Below, in pieces: positions 44,424 to 55,732 of a stretch of DNA of 64,000 nt. The stretch is from the NCBI GenBank assembly GCA_001972305.1, contig BDDD01000023.1, positions 293,707 to 357,706 on the forward strand, in the 5' to 3' direction. How positions within the stretch are numbered: the first letter of the stretch is position 1; each line of letters begins with the position of its first letter. The notes under the pieces were generated by a model. It was given only the letters and a program-made list of their open reading frames with translations, did no database searches and was not told where the DNA came from. This DNA comes from Cephalotus follicularis (taxonomy: Eukaryota > Streptophyta > Magnoliopsida > Oxalidales > Cephalotaceae). The position numbers and the translations under genes were made by a program.

Positions 44424-46565
44424 TGTAACACCCGAGATTTTTACACGATGTAACATTTCAATTTTATTGAAATATTATTACTGAGTGAATGAGAATGGCA
44501 TAAATTTTGACTTAAATGATGCTTTCCAAAATTTAAGAGGCTAGATTTTGGAAGAAGGAATGATGGGGATGTTAAAGAAATTCTAATTGATGCAACTAGA
44601 GGCAAAATGGTACAGTTTTGGACTAAACGCATCGACGTCTTTGTAAAGACGTCGATGCCTATGAGAACAAGGGGCGCACGCAAATGCATGAACATGCACG
44701 TCGATGCAGACAAGGGCATCCACGCCCTTGTACAAAAAGCGGAGAAGACATCGATGTCTAATAAAGACATCGACGTCTTTAAAAAGGATATCAGTCACGT
44801 TATGAACTGACAGAATAACGTGCAAGGGGAGGGAATCCAAGGCCTTTGCAGGCACCAGATGCAACGTGTTGTGCATGTTGGGATGTTACAAGGCTATCAC
44901 CAAAACGTGTCATCAACTTTGTGCATGCAAAGGGCACACATCTTCATCTGCAAGTGCAGAAAACAAAGAGGAAAAGAACAAAAAAAAAGAAAGAAAGAAG
45001 AAAACGGGGAGAGAAGGGAATGGGGAAATGGAACCTGTAAATGCATGCAACGGAAATAGTGAAAAGGGGAGAGAGTCCCCTAGCATAAATGCTCTCTCTT
45101 CCCTGCTAGTTTGGTTAAACACCTGAGTGTTGACAAGGAAAGGGAAAACAGTGAGGAGAGATAAACAACTTCCACCATTGATAAACCAGTGGAGCTTGGG
45201 AAAACATGGAGCTGGAAGCTTGCAGCAACGGGACAACCTTGGAGCTGCTGTGGACAATTCTTGGAACACAAAGAGGTGGACTTTCAAGGTTTCTAACTTG
45301 AAACCAGAGGTAGGGGAAGTATATGTGCACTTTTAAGTTCAAAACAAATGTCTTTCCATGAATAAAATGCATGAATTGCATGCCTGTTTTGGAGTTGATT
45401 AGGATGTTTGTTTGATAATATGAACAACTGGTTGAGTGGACTATGCATGCAAGTTGAATTCTGTATGAATCCCATGTTAGACTGTGTGTATAATTGGATT
45501 TTATGTCCCTGTTTGGTTGTTGTATGGAAGAGACGGTGTTCTAGACTCTTGAACGTCGATACTTTTGTGATAAGCATCGATGTCTTTATGCGATGAGGCA
45601 ATAGACGTCGTCGTCCTTGTTAAGCGTCGATGTCTATTTCAACCATTTGCAGAACTGCAATGTTTGCTTCTGGACTTGTGGACTCTGATGGATTAACGAT
45701 TTGGTTATACATATAAATAACCTGTTGTGCGTGTTACGCCGTAAGTGGTGTACCTGGGAAGTGCATGCGTGGATGGAGGATGGATTATTCCTTGACATGG
45801 AGTTTGGTTGAAGTGATACCTCCTGGTACCACTTAAACATTGACGTCTATGGAAGGGATCGACGTCTTTGGTTGCTATGCATTGGGTCTTGTACAAAATG
45901 CGAGGACGTGTTAAGGTTCCTACCTTAAACGTTGATGCGTTGTGATGAACATCGACGTCTAAGGGTTTTGGCTTGAAGGCATTGACGCCTACAGGAAACG
46001 TCGACGCGATTCGTACTGTTGTAAGCACTGACCTTGAAGATAAACCTCGACGCTTTTGGAGCAATGAACATCAACGCGTTGAGGAAAGACATCGACGTCT
46101 TTCCTCCTGGTTTGTGTGGTTTGACCCATTTGGGGCCCGTTAGCTCCGGAACGATTCTAGAAATAACTCTAGGCATGTTTGAGCATATGATTGCATTGCA
46201 TACTACTGAGAATTGATTTGTTGTAATACTTCAAGATTTATTAAATGAATTTAATTTAAGAAATGTGTATATGATGGTTCTGTGGAAATATGTTTATATA
46301 TATTTTCCGAAAAGGATTGTAAAATGATTTCAAATGTTTGAAATTATGTATACGGAAATAAGTAATTTCAAAGGACTAAATACTGTGCAGAGACTAGTTA
46401 TACATTTTAAAAAAATGTAATATTGTCAAGTACTTTATACATAATAAATTACTTGGAAAATGGTTCGTGACGGAAATGCATATTTTCCCAAAATGATTGC
46501 GAAACGGTTTCTCATAAATAAAATAATGTTATACGGACATGAGTATTTTTAAGGATCGGAGTACA
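44424..46565 (+). repeat. E8 3' LTR, 3'-truncated
   Basis: Starts TGTAACACCCGAG after the PPT and matches the 5' LTR from 44771 (=39873) to about 46565 (=41670), then departs. Palindrome sites lie at 44630-44790 and 45550-46100. Confidence 0.88.
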
Positions 46566-48360
46566 TTTTTTTTTTAAATGTATTGTTTTGAAGTATTTTA
46601 TGATACACTAAAATACTTGAAAAGGATTGGAAACGACTCTTGTATATTTGAGCAATGGTTTTTGAAAAAGTATGCCGAAAGTCTTAATGTGTTTACGGAT
46701 TTATAAATACCGGGAAATACTAGGTTTGACACGTATCATTACCCTAGGCCGTGGTTAGGGCTGATGATGACAGAAGATTATAGTACATGGTAACCATCGA
46801 CAGGACAAAGTACCGAGTGAATCAGACACGGACGTTTATTGTGAAAATTAATTTATAATTAATTTTTCACACTCGGATAATATTGGATGTTATTCGGGGG
46901 TCATTAAAATAGTCTGGGTACTATTATAATGACTTTACCAGATCCTATGGTGTTTCGATAATTTATTGTCGTTACTGACTTTGATCCGGACTTTCAGGTC
47001 CCACATGATTATTGGAATTTTGACATGTGGTGGACACATGGCTCTTGGTGGTAAAACTAGTTGATAAACTAATGTATATTAATTTGACATTAGTGGGACA
47101 CTTGGCACCATATGGAAGTGGCAACTTGTACCTTACCCCACTAAGTGCCTTGTTAATACATAAAGTGAAGTGAAACGGGGGAGAGAGAGGGCCAGCTATT
47201 TTCATTAAAAATAAAAAAAAGACAAAGACGTCGGGTGATAAAAAAGAAAAGAAAAGAGAAGCAGAGAGTGAGATAGGCGCTACAGGCCACAGAGAGGCGC
47301 GGGCAGCCGAAAAAGAAAGAGAGAGAAAGCGGCTCATTGCCGTTACACGGTAATCCCTTTTTCCTTCCTCTCTTTCTCCTTCCTTCTCCCCAACGGCAAA
47401 TCTTGGAGCTTTGTTGTCACACCACTTCTCTTTCCATCACTGAAATCATTGTTGGTGGAGATAGTCTTTGTATTGAAGATTAGCTTTACAGATTTTGATT
47501 CAATCTAGTTTGTTTCGGTGTGGTTTTGTGCTGGGAGAGTCAACTCAGGTTTTTTGACACGCTGTGGGTAGTGCGTGTGCATTGAGCGGCGAATCTCAGG
47601 AAAGAACATGCAGATCAGAGGTTTTGGGGGCCAGTAATGGCGCGGCCGGAATCACGGCGATCTGACTGAAACTCGCTGAGTCAACTCAGTGAATTTCCTT
47701 AGGCGTCGGCTGTACCTATGCGTTTCATGGTGAGTCACGGTAAGACTCCAACAAAAGGTGTAGATCGGGAGATTTGGGGGCCAACAGTGGTGTGGCCGGA
47801 GCTCGACAAGGTAACCAGAATTCCGGTTGGAGCGCCGATGATAAACAGTTTTTCTATCATGCCAAGGATGCAACTGAAGTATGGTGTAGCCTCCAAACGA
47901 TGGTATGAATTCCATCCTTTACTTGTTGCCTAATTGGATTCGGTTTTGTATTTTTATTGTTTGTTTTTTGGTTTAATTGAATATTAATCGGAGATCCTTG
48001 AGACTTTGATTTTGGTATTAGGATGTTAGTATGATTCTTGACTTGGAGTCTTGAATGTTTTGAAAGTTAAAATTACACCTACTAGCAACCTAGGCCCAAA
48101 ATTGTTGGGAAACCTAATGGTTTTCATACAAAAACAACCAAGTTTGGAGATGTTATACTCTTAGTTAGTTTCTTTAATGCTCTTAGCAAATGACAAGCCT
48201 TAGTCATTCACCCATCCAACTTACTATATATACTAAGTCATTAAGTGAGTTACTAACTTTGACAATAACAAGTCAAAGGTAGATAATTTAAGTGAATGTC
48301 ACATGTAATTAATCACATTAACCTTATCTCATAAGCTTATTCAATTAAACTAATCACATT
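46566..48360. other. Unassigned region, probably LTR-derived
   Basis: No coding frame I can support. A GA-rich then GC-rich leader-like stretch (47170-47352) ends in GGTAAT (47349-47354) with pyrimidine-rich sequence after, and a TGAGTCAACTCAGT motif lies near 47678-47691. Both are shared with E5 and E7, so this is probably part of a related LTR. ACATT at 48356-48360 would be the left TSD of E9; the right copy is outside the window. Confidence 0.5.
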
Positions 48361-49517
48361 TGTAGTACCCTACTTGTTCGTATATGTGTTTTACGGACTT
48401 TTTATATGTTTGTGTTCAGGCTTTTTTTTTAAATTTGTTTTATTTTAAAGTCCGGTTGCCCTAAGTTTTGGGCCTATGTGTTTTGTGCTGACTGATACCA
48501 GCCTGAATTTTGGATATGTGGTATGTTAATGTTGTTGGGTTGGGCTTATGTTTATATCTTTTTATTTTTTTTATCAAACTTAATTTTACAACTTTGAAAA
48601 TTATTAAAACAATTCCCTTTTTATTTTAAAATTCTTTTATTTATTTTATTTATTTTTCTTTCTTTTCTTTCCTCTTTTCTTCTTTCTTTCCTTTCCTTCT
48701 CTCCCGTAACTCTCTCTCTCTCCCTATTTTCTCACATGCTTTCAATCTAAATTTGCATTCTAATCTCCTGAAAATCCTCACTTTTTCCATATGAAATCAG
48801 ATTATGTCTCCTATTTTCGTTTTGAGAGTGAGATTGCCATTGTTATATGTCATTCTTTCTCTCTTTGCTAAGCCTGCCGAATTCTACATTGTTGAAGTCT
48901 GTTTGGTTCTTGTGGAGTTGTTTCATCAGGTTTATAGAGGTAATTTCAATCTTTGCTCTTTTGGTTGGGTTTCCTTGGGCTTGCTTAAGGCTATATAATT
49001 TGTCTTTGTTTTCTTCTCTTTGATTTCCTGCAAACAGCCGAGTAATCCTTGAACTGTGGTGTTCTTCTGCAATAATATGTGTTCTCAATACCATTACAGG
49101 TTAGTGAATCCTGCTGTGATGGTTTATATCACTTTGTTATGTTGTATTCATGCCAAATAGGTTGTTAGAAGTTGTTTTGGTTCCCTGTCAATTCATGTCA
49201 TGTTGGCATTGTCGTTCTAAGTCAGTTGGTCTGCCTTTAGACACCTCACATAAACTGTAATCTGGTTTTTATAAGTAATGGCAAATAACTTGACAGAAAA
49301 TATGAATTGTATGTATGCATATATTTAAAAAGTTCTTTCTTTCTCTTGAAGTAACAACTGCCTATATACTATTCCATGCCAATTCTGTGTTTTTGTGTCA
49401 TCTAAACATCATACAATGTCTCGTGTATATGTTCATATGTCTCTGGTATGATGTCTTTCATGTTTAGGTAGTTTATGTATTGAAAAATGTCAAGTTCTGT
49501 TGTTCTGTCATCCAGAA

Positions 49518-49769
49518 TAGTCAGCTGTTCTTATTGACAATCGGTTGGTTTGGTTGTGTAGTCGACTGCCTTATGAAAATAGTCGACTGTCTTGTGTTGT
49601 GTAGTCGGCTGTTTGTATGAATCAGTCGACTGCCTTGTTATGCACAATCGGCTGGACCACTGTCACAATCGGCTGGACCACTTGGCATGTTTGTATAGTC
49701 GACTGGCCCTATCGCATAAGCGGTTTCCAAGCATCCAACAGTCGACTGGAGCTCTGTAACAGTTAGTCG
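49518..49769. promoter_or_regulatory. Palindrome array in E9 LTR segment A
   Basis: Sites start at 49518, 49538, 49559, 49580, 49602, 49623, 49645, 49666, 49696, ~49717 (weak), 49739 and 49760. Steps are 20-22 except one of 30. The consensus is YAGTCGACTG with variants TCGGCTG. Confidence 0.8.
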
Positions 49770-50370
49770 TTTTGTCCAGAGAATTCCTATTTTCAACTGT
49801 TTTGATTCGTTTGTTCCTCGAATCAAACCGGGTCTTTTCTAAACACTGTAACGAGTTTGTTTTATGTCTCCAATGTTTCTTAGACCCTTATATGAATAGT
49901 TTTGTGTCTTTTAGATTGTCATGCTTCAAAGGGGAGTTTGAGTTAACAATGTTTCCGTAAGTGCTTTTGTGAACGCAAAAAGGTACGGATGTCCTTCTTT
50001 CTTTGGCTATCTGGTTTTTATAGAACTAAAATCAGTTTTGTTTTATGCTATGTTTCTTCGTTTTATGGGCTTGGTTATGTTTTATGGTGTGTTTCAAAAA
50101 CAAAGTCGGTTTTTTACGTTTTTTGAATTTAAATGTTCATGACTTTATTCTTATGCTATGATATGTTACGATATGAAATGATCATCTCTTTATATCGAAA
50201 AATAAATGAGTTGATATTCTGAATACGAAATGTATGTTATCGTTGTAACGACCCGATCCTTAACCACATAAGAAATTGTCCGCTTTTGTCCCACGCAGAA
50301 CATACAGAGCCCATACATCTGTGTTTCCACATGGCCCATCACGGTTATATCCTATTTGATGGATTGGTCA

Positions 50371-50436
50371 GACTTCCCAGGAGGTCACCCATCCTGGTTT
50401 TGCCCTTAGCGTAGCATGCTTAACTTTGGAGTTTCC
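50371..50436 (-). ncRNA. 5S rRNA-derived segment in Cassandra LTR (left)
   Basis: On the minus strand ACTCCAAAGTTAAGCATGCT resembles the 5S box A region, and GGATGGGTGACCTCCTGGGA with AAGTC matches the 5S box C region. Only part of 5S is recognisable, so this is a captured Pol III promoter region and not a 5S gene. Confidence 0.85.
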
Positions 50437-50883
50437 ACTAACTCCTCAGCCAATCCATCAAAAGACGCCTCAGGTAATTAGGTTCAAGGATAATTTCTTA
50501 TATAGCACAGCCATACTTTCCCCCATTTCGATGGATCCGGTTCATTCCTGTCACAAGGGCGGCTCCATCTCATGGATAGCCCTTTCCTCTTGGTGGCTTC
50601 ATCTCATGGATAGCCCTTTCCTCTTGGTGGCTTCATCTCATGGATAGCCCTTTCCTCTTGCCCACTCTTAAGTGGGGTGTCACAGGCCCACCAGCTTCCG
50701 CCTGGTTCGTCCCCGAACCACATCTACTAGAGGGGGTCCGTCTCTGATACCAATCTTGTAACGACCCGATCCTTAACCACATGAGAAATTGTCCGCTTTT
50801 GTCCCACGTAGAACATACAGATCCCATACATCTGTGTTTCCACGTGGCCCATCACGGTTTTGTCATAATTGTTGGATTGGTCA

Positions 50884-50948
50884 GACTTCCCAGGAGGTCA
50901 CCCATCCTGGTTTTCCCCTGAGCACAACACACTTAACCTTGGAGTTTC
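50884..50948 (-). ncRNA. 5S rRNA-derived segment in Cassandra LTR (right)
   Basis: Second LTR copy of the 5S-like segment. Box C is intact; the middle region (GTTAAGTGTGTTG) differs from the left copy at several CpG-type positions. Confidence 0.85.
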
Positions 50949-52298
50949 CACTAACTCCTCAGCCAATCCATCAAAAGACGCCTCATGTAATTGGGTTCAA
51001 GGATCATTTCATATATAGCACATCCATACTTTCCCCCATTTCGATAGATCCGGTTCATTCCTGTCACAAGGGTGGCTCCATCTCATGGATAGCCCTTTCC
51101 TCTTGGTGGCTTCATCTCATGGATAGCCCTTTCCTCTTGCCCACTCTTAAGTGGGGTGTCACAATCACTGTGAACGATTTTCAAATATGTTTTGAGAAAG
51201 CATATTTATCTGTTTTTAAAGTGATGTTTTCGAAATAATTGAATACTGAGTCTTGTACCCACCTATGGGGCGTACCATAGGCATGTCGTAGGCTGGCACG
51301 GGGACATGACACTTCCGTATCAGTGTGATTAGTCTACGGCGTCTCTCAATGTTATGAATAAATCCCATGAGGTTGATTTATGGATCCGCTATGTATGATA
51401 GAGGCGTATGAATCGATTCTAGTATATGAATATGTGATATGAAATGATATGTGAGAATTGACTTGTGTAGTGCCGTACACTTCACTTCTAATGGGCATGT
51501 GGAATTAGTTTATCACACGCTTTCAATCTAAATTCCCATTATTATCTCCTGAAAATCCTCTCTTTTTCCATATGAAATCAGATTATGTCTCCTATTTCTG
51601 TTTTGAGAGTGACATTACCATTGTTATATGTCATTCTTTCTCTCTTTGCTAAGCCAGCCGAATTCTGCATTGTTGAAGTCTGTTTGGTTCTTGTGGAGTT
51701 GTTTCATCGGGTTTATAGAGGTAATTTCAATCTTTGTTCTTTTGGTTGGGTTTCCTTGGGCTTGCTTAAGGCTATATAATTTGTCTTTATTTTCTTTTCT
51801 TTGATTTCCTGCAAACAGCCAAGTAATCCTTGAACTATGGTGTTCTTCTGTTGTTTTCTGTGTTTTCAATACCATTACAGGTTAGTGAATCCTGTTGTGA
51901 TAGTTTATTTCACTTTGTTATGTTATATTCATGCCAAATAGGTTGTTAGAAGTTGTTTTGGTTCCCTGTCAATTCATGTCATGTTGGCATTGTTGTTCTG
52001 AGTCAGTTGGTCAGCCTATAGACACCTCACATAAACTGTAATCTTGTTTTTATAAGTAATGGCAGATAACTTGACAGAAAATCTGAATTGTATGTATGCA
52101 TATGTTTAAAAAGTTCTTTCTTTCTCTTGAAGTAACCACTGCCTATATACTATTCCATGTCGATTTTGTGTTTTTGTGTCATCTAAACATCATACAATGT
52201 CTTCTGTATATGTTCATATGTCTCTGGTATGATGTCTTTCATGTTTAAGCAGTTTCTGTTTTGAAAAATTTCAAGTTCTACTATTATGTTGTCCAGCA

Positions 52299-52526
52299 CA
52301 GTCGGCTGTTCTTATTGACGGTCGGCTAGTTTGGTTGTGTAGTTCACTGCCTTATGAAAATAGTCGACTATCTTGTGTTGTGTAGTCAGCTGTTTGTATG
52401 AATCAGTCGGCTGGACCTCTGTCATAGTCGACTGCTTGTAGTCTTGTTTGTATGGTCGACTGGCCCAGTTGCATAGTCGGCTGCCAATCTTCCAACAGTC
52501 GACTGGAGCTTTGTAAAAGTCAGCTG
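52299..52526. promoter_or_regulatory. Palindrome array in E9 LTR segment B
   Basis: Sites start at 52299, 52319, 52340, 52361, 52383, 52404, 52425, 52453, 52474, 52496 and 52517 (steps 20-22, one of 28). It parallels the segment A array. Confidence 0.8.
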
Positions 52527-53967
52527 TTTTGTCCAGAGAATTCCTATTTTCAACTGTTTTGATTCGTTTGTTCCTCGAATCAAACCGGGTATTTTCTAAA
52601 CACTGTAAGGAGTCTGTTTTATGTCTCTAATGTTACTCAGACCCTTATTTGAATAGTTTTGTGTATTTTAGATTGTCGTGCTTCAAAAGGGAGTTTGAGT
52701 TAACAATCTTTCCGTAAGTGCTTTTGTGAACGCAAAAAGGTACGGATGTCCTTCTTTGTTTGGCTATCTGGTTTTTATCGAACTAAAATCAGTTTTGTTT
52801 TATGCTATGTTTCTTTGTTTTATGGACTTGGTTATGTTTTATGGCATGTTTCAAAAATAAAGTCAGTTTTTGACATTTTACGAATTTAAATGTTCATAAC
52901 TTTATTCTTATGCCATGATACGTTACGATATGAAATGATCATCTCTTTATATCAAAAAATAAATGAGTTGATGTTTTGACTATGAAATGTATGTTATCGT
53001 TGTGAACGTTTTCAAATATGTTTTGAGAAAGCATATTTATGTGTTTTTAAAGTGAAGTTTTTGAAATGATTGATACTGAGTCTTGTACCCACCTATGGGG
53101 CGTACCATCGGCATGTCGTAGGCCTGGCACTGGGACATGACACTTCTGTAGTCGTGTGATTAGTCTACGGCATCTCTCAATGTTATGAATAAATCCCATT
53201 AGGTGGATTTATGGATCCGCTATGTATGATAGAGGCGTATGAATCGATTCTAGTATATGGATATGTGATATGAAATGATATGTCAAAATTGACTTGTGTA
53301 GTGCCATACACTTCAATTCTAATGGGCGTGTGGAATTAGCGCCTCCCTTGCCAATCTATGTTATGAAATGTGATATGATTTGTGGCTCAGTATGACTTTA
53401 TCAATCATGAAATGATGTTTTTGAAATGTTTCGTAAATGTTTCGAAAGATATGAAATTGGTATTTTCTGGAAATTCGGATATGATTTCAAAGAATGTTTA
53501 AGTTGTTTTAATTGCTTAAGATTTTCTATTATGAATTTTATTGAGATCTTACTGCTTTTAAACTGATCGTTTACTGCTTTTACTTTCTTTATCCGGACTG
53601 AGGTTTGCTCAGCCGCGTTTTATTTTCCATGCGGCAGGTTATCAGGAGCAGCGGGGGAATGTGTGAATGACAGTTGGCCACTTTTATGTCGTGGATCCCT
53701 AGGAGTGTGATCCCTATATGTGTCTTCTATTCTGTTGGTCATGAACAATATGTTATTTTGGTTTATGTTTCGGTATTTGACTTTTGAAATATGTTAAGTT
53801 TTAAGTTTGGAACAGTTTTTCATTTATGCTATGACCGCCACGTTTTGACTAATAAAGAAATGTTTATGTTCAGTTAAAGTTATGGCTATGTTCAGATATG
53901 TTTTGTTAAGTTATGATATGTATTACGACCTACGACGACTGCCGACGTCCGGGGGTGTTACATATTG

Positions 53968-53979
53968 TGATATCAGAGA
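53968..53979 (+). other. E9 primer-binding site (degenerate)
   Basis: TGATATCAGAGA five bases after the LTR end, two mismatches from the Met-tRNA PBS. Confidence 0.7.
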
Positions 53980-54131
53980 ATAGGTTTTGTTTCCTTAGGA
54001 GACCTAACTAGGTTTGACTTGTGAGATTAGGTTGACACTAGGATAGGCTTTTCCGTTATGATCTTATGATATGTTTTTTGCCTCAGTTTTTGTTCTTTGT
54101 GATGTTTTATGTTTTGAGTGCCTTTTCATAG

Positions 54132-55190
54132 ATGGTACGTACAAGGAACGCTGCTCAGAGGACTGCACCCGCTGAGGCTCAGGAAGTCAGAAATGAGGCT
54201 TCTATGGAAGAGTTGGTACGTCAGGTAATCGCTCAAGAGGTACATCGCGTGTGGGTGAGCAGAATCAGGATCAGGGCCGTAGAGAGCCAGTCGCTTAGGA
54301 GAATGCTCCAGCCGATGTTCAGTTCGGAAGAGAAGCTGGGGACAGAATTGACACACCTATTTACATTTGGCTTGAGTGGTTCCAGAAACAGAGGCCACAG
54401 TCTTTCAGCTTAGCCATGACTCCTGTGGAGGCTGAGCACTGGATTGCTCATATGGACGAGATCTTCGATGTGCTTGGTTGTAGTGACGAGCAGAAGGTTA
54501 AGTTAACTGCTTACAAGCTTGAGGGTGATGCTCAAAAATGGTGGAAGGCTCTGGGTTTGGCTAAGGGTGTAACTATGTTGATGCTTTGACCTGGTCAGAG
54601 TTTTGCGAAGTCTTCTATTAGCAGTACTTTCCCGCTGCTGATCAGGAGGCTTACACCAGGGAGTTCATAAATACAAGACAGAAGGATGGGGAATCGGTCA
54701 TGGAGTTCTGACCCGTTTCACTAGGCTTGCTAGTTTTGCTGGGTCCGCGGCTGGGACAGCACTTGAGCAGACTGAGAAGTTCAAGTGGAAGTTGCACTAT
54801 CAGCTTAGGGGTAAGCTGATTAACACCAGGTTTGCTGATGTTTCTGAAGTGGCAAATGAAACAAAGAACATAGAACTGGAGAGGCTAGATTTCCAGGCAG
54901 CTTGTCAGGAAAGTGATAAGAAGAGAAACAGGGGAGATTCTCAAGGGCAAGGTTCTGGACAGAATAGTAAGAAAGGAAATGGAAAACGATGAAGGACGAA
55001 AGATAACCGGGGACAATAACATTCCGGTAATGATCAGAGGCAGCCACAGGGAGCCGCGGATGTTCAGATTTCCAAGTGTGATGTTTGCGATAGACAGCAT
55101 CCAGTGGCAGTGTGCTATAAGGCCATTGAGGCATGTTTTGTATATGGTCAGAAAGGGCATTTTGTGAAGGATTGTCCTGATCCTTGTGCA
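54132..55190 (+). pseudogene. E9 gag
   Basis: The start is ATG 54132 (MVRTRNAAQRTAPAEAQEV). Frame changes follow near 54260 and 54580. Gag motifs are MTPVEAEHWIAHMDEIFDVL, KVKLTAYKLEGDAQKWW, YTREFINTRQKDGESVMEF and YQLRGKLINTRFADVSEV. The end has a Gly/Gln/Lys-rich stretch and the Cys pattern CDVCDRQHPVAVC with a second knuckle FVYGQKGHFVKDCP, in which Tyr replaces one Cys. At least three breaks are needed. Confidence 0.87.
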
Positions 55191-55700
55191 AAGGAAAGGA
55201 CGGGAGACAATGCAGATCATGGACAGTGCAATGTGGGAGGTCGGGTTTTTGCTATCACGACACAGCAGGCTGCTAATGCACCAGGTACGGTTTCAGGTTT
55301 AGTTTCTGTTGGTAACCGTATTGCTTATTTTTTGTATGATACTAGATCGACCCACTCGGTTGTAGCGCGGTCTTTTGTTCGGCATCACAGTATGCCTTCA
55401 CAGTTACTTGATGCATCTTGGGTTCTTTCGACCCCTACGGGGACATTTGTTGTGATATCTGAGTGTTTTTATGCATGCCCTCTTGTTTCTGATTATCGGA
55501 GTTGTGATGCGGATCTTCTTCCTATCGATATGTATGACTTCGATGTGATTCTGGGTATGAACTGGTTGGATCGTCATCGGGATACGATTGACTGCTATGC
55601 TCGGAGGGTTCTGTTTGGGGATGTGAATAGACCTGATTTTATTTATCAGGGTTCACAGCCGAGAAAAGAAGTGAAAGTTATTTCTGCTTTGAAGGCTTGA
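55191..55700 (+). pseudogene. E9 aspartic protease
   Basis: Retropepsin-type domain with YFLYDTRSTHSVVARSFV, where Arg replaces the Gly of the D-T-G triad, and the later block DFDVILGMNWLDRHRDTIDC. The frame is open from within the gag end (55104) to TGA at 55698-55700. The changed triad makes activity unlikely. Confidence 0.88.
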
Positions 55701-55732
55701 AAGTCGGTGGCTAAGGGTGCTGAAGGTTTCTT

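Larger units (their letters stand above)
39873..46565 (+). mobile_element. E8: gag-only Ty3/gypsy derivative with two damaged LTRs
   Basis: 5' LTR remnant (39873-42832), exact Met-tRNA PBS (42836-42847), gag, short 3' untranslated tract, PPT and 3' LTR (44424-~46565). No protease, RT, RNase H or integrase coding is present; only 1591 bp lie between the LTRs. The LTRs look about 95% alike, so the insertion is moderately young. The outer ends of both LTRs are missing, so no TSD can be read. Confidence 0.9.
50244..51163 (-). mobile_element. E10: Cassandra-type TRIM inside the E9 LTR
   Basis: On the minus strand two LTRs (51163-50757, 407 bp; 50684-50244, 441 bp) flank a 72-bp internal region (50685-50756) with a PBS TGGTATCAGAGA at 50752-50741. 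Each LTR starts TGTGACACCCC and ends GGGTCGTTACA. The 34-bp length difference is one extra copy of a 34-bp unit (three versus two). Each LTR has a 5S-rRNA-like segment, which defines Cassandra. The TSD is ATCGT (50239-50243) versus ATCAC (51164-51168), degraded. Segment B has the uninterrupted site ATCGTTGTGAACG near 52998. Confidence 0.93.
48361..53962 (+). repeat. E9 5' LTR (5602 bp) with internal tandem duplication
   Basis: Starts TGTAGTACCC and ends GGGTGTTACA. Segment A (48731-51508) is repeated as segment B (51512-53339), with several percent divergence. A contains the Cassandra E10; B does not. Each copy has a palindrome array. The CT-rich stretch 48640-48730 occurs once. The open frames repeated in A, B and the 3' LTR (for example at 48804, 51585 and 61777) are conserved only because the LTR is. 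Confidence 0.92.

Noticed and set aside
48804-49094. Open frames conserved in three places (also 51585 and 61777)
   Set aside because: Conservation is explained by the LTR duplication and LTR pair; substitutions between copies show no bias towards silent sites by eye.
50371-50436. Functional 5S rRNA gene
   Set aside because: Only box A to box C regions match, and the segment is within a Cassandra LTR.
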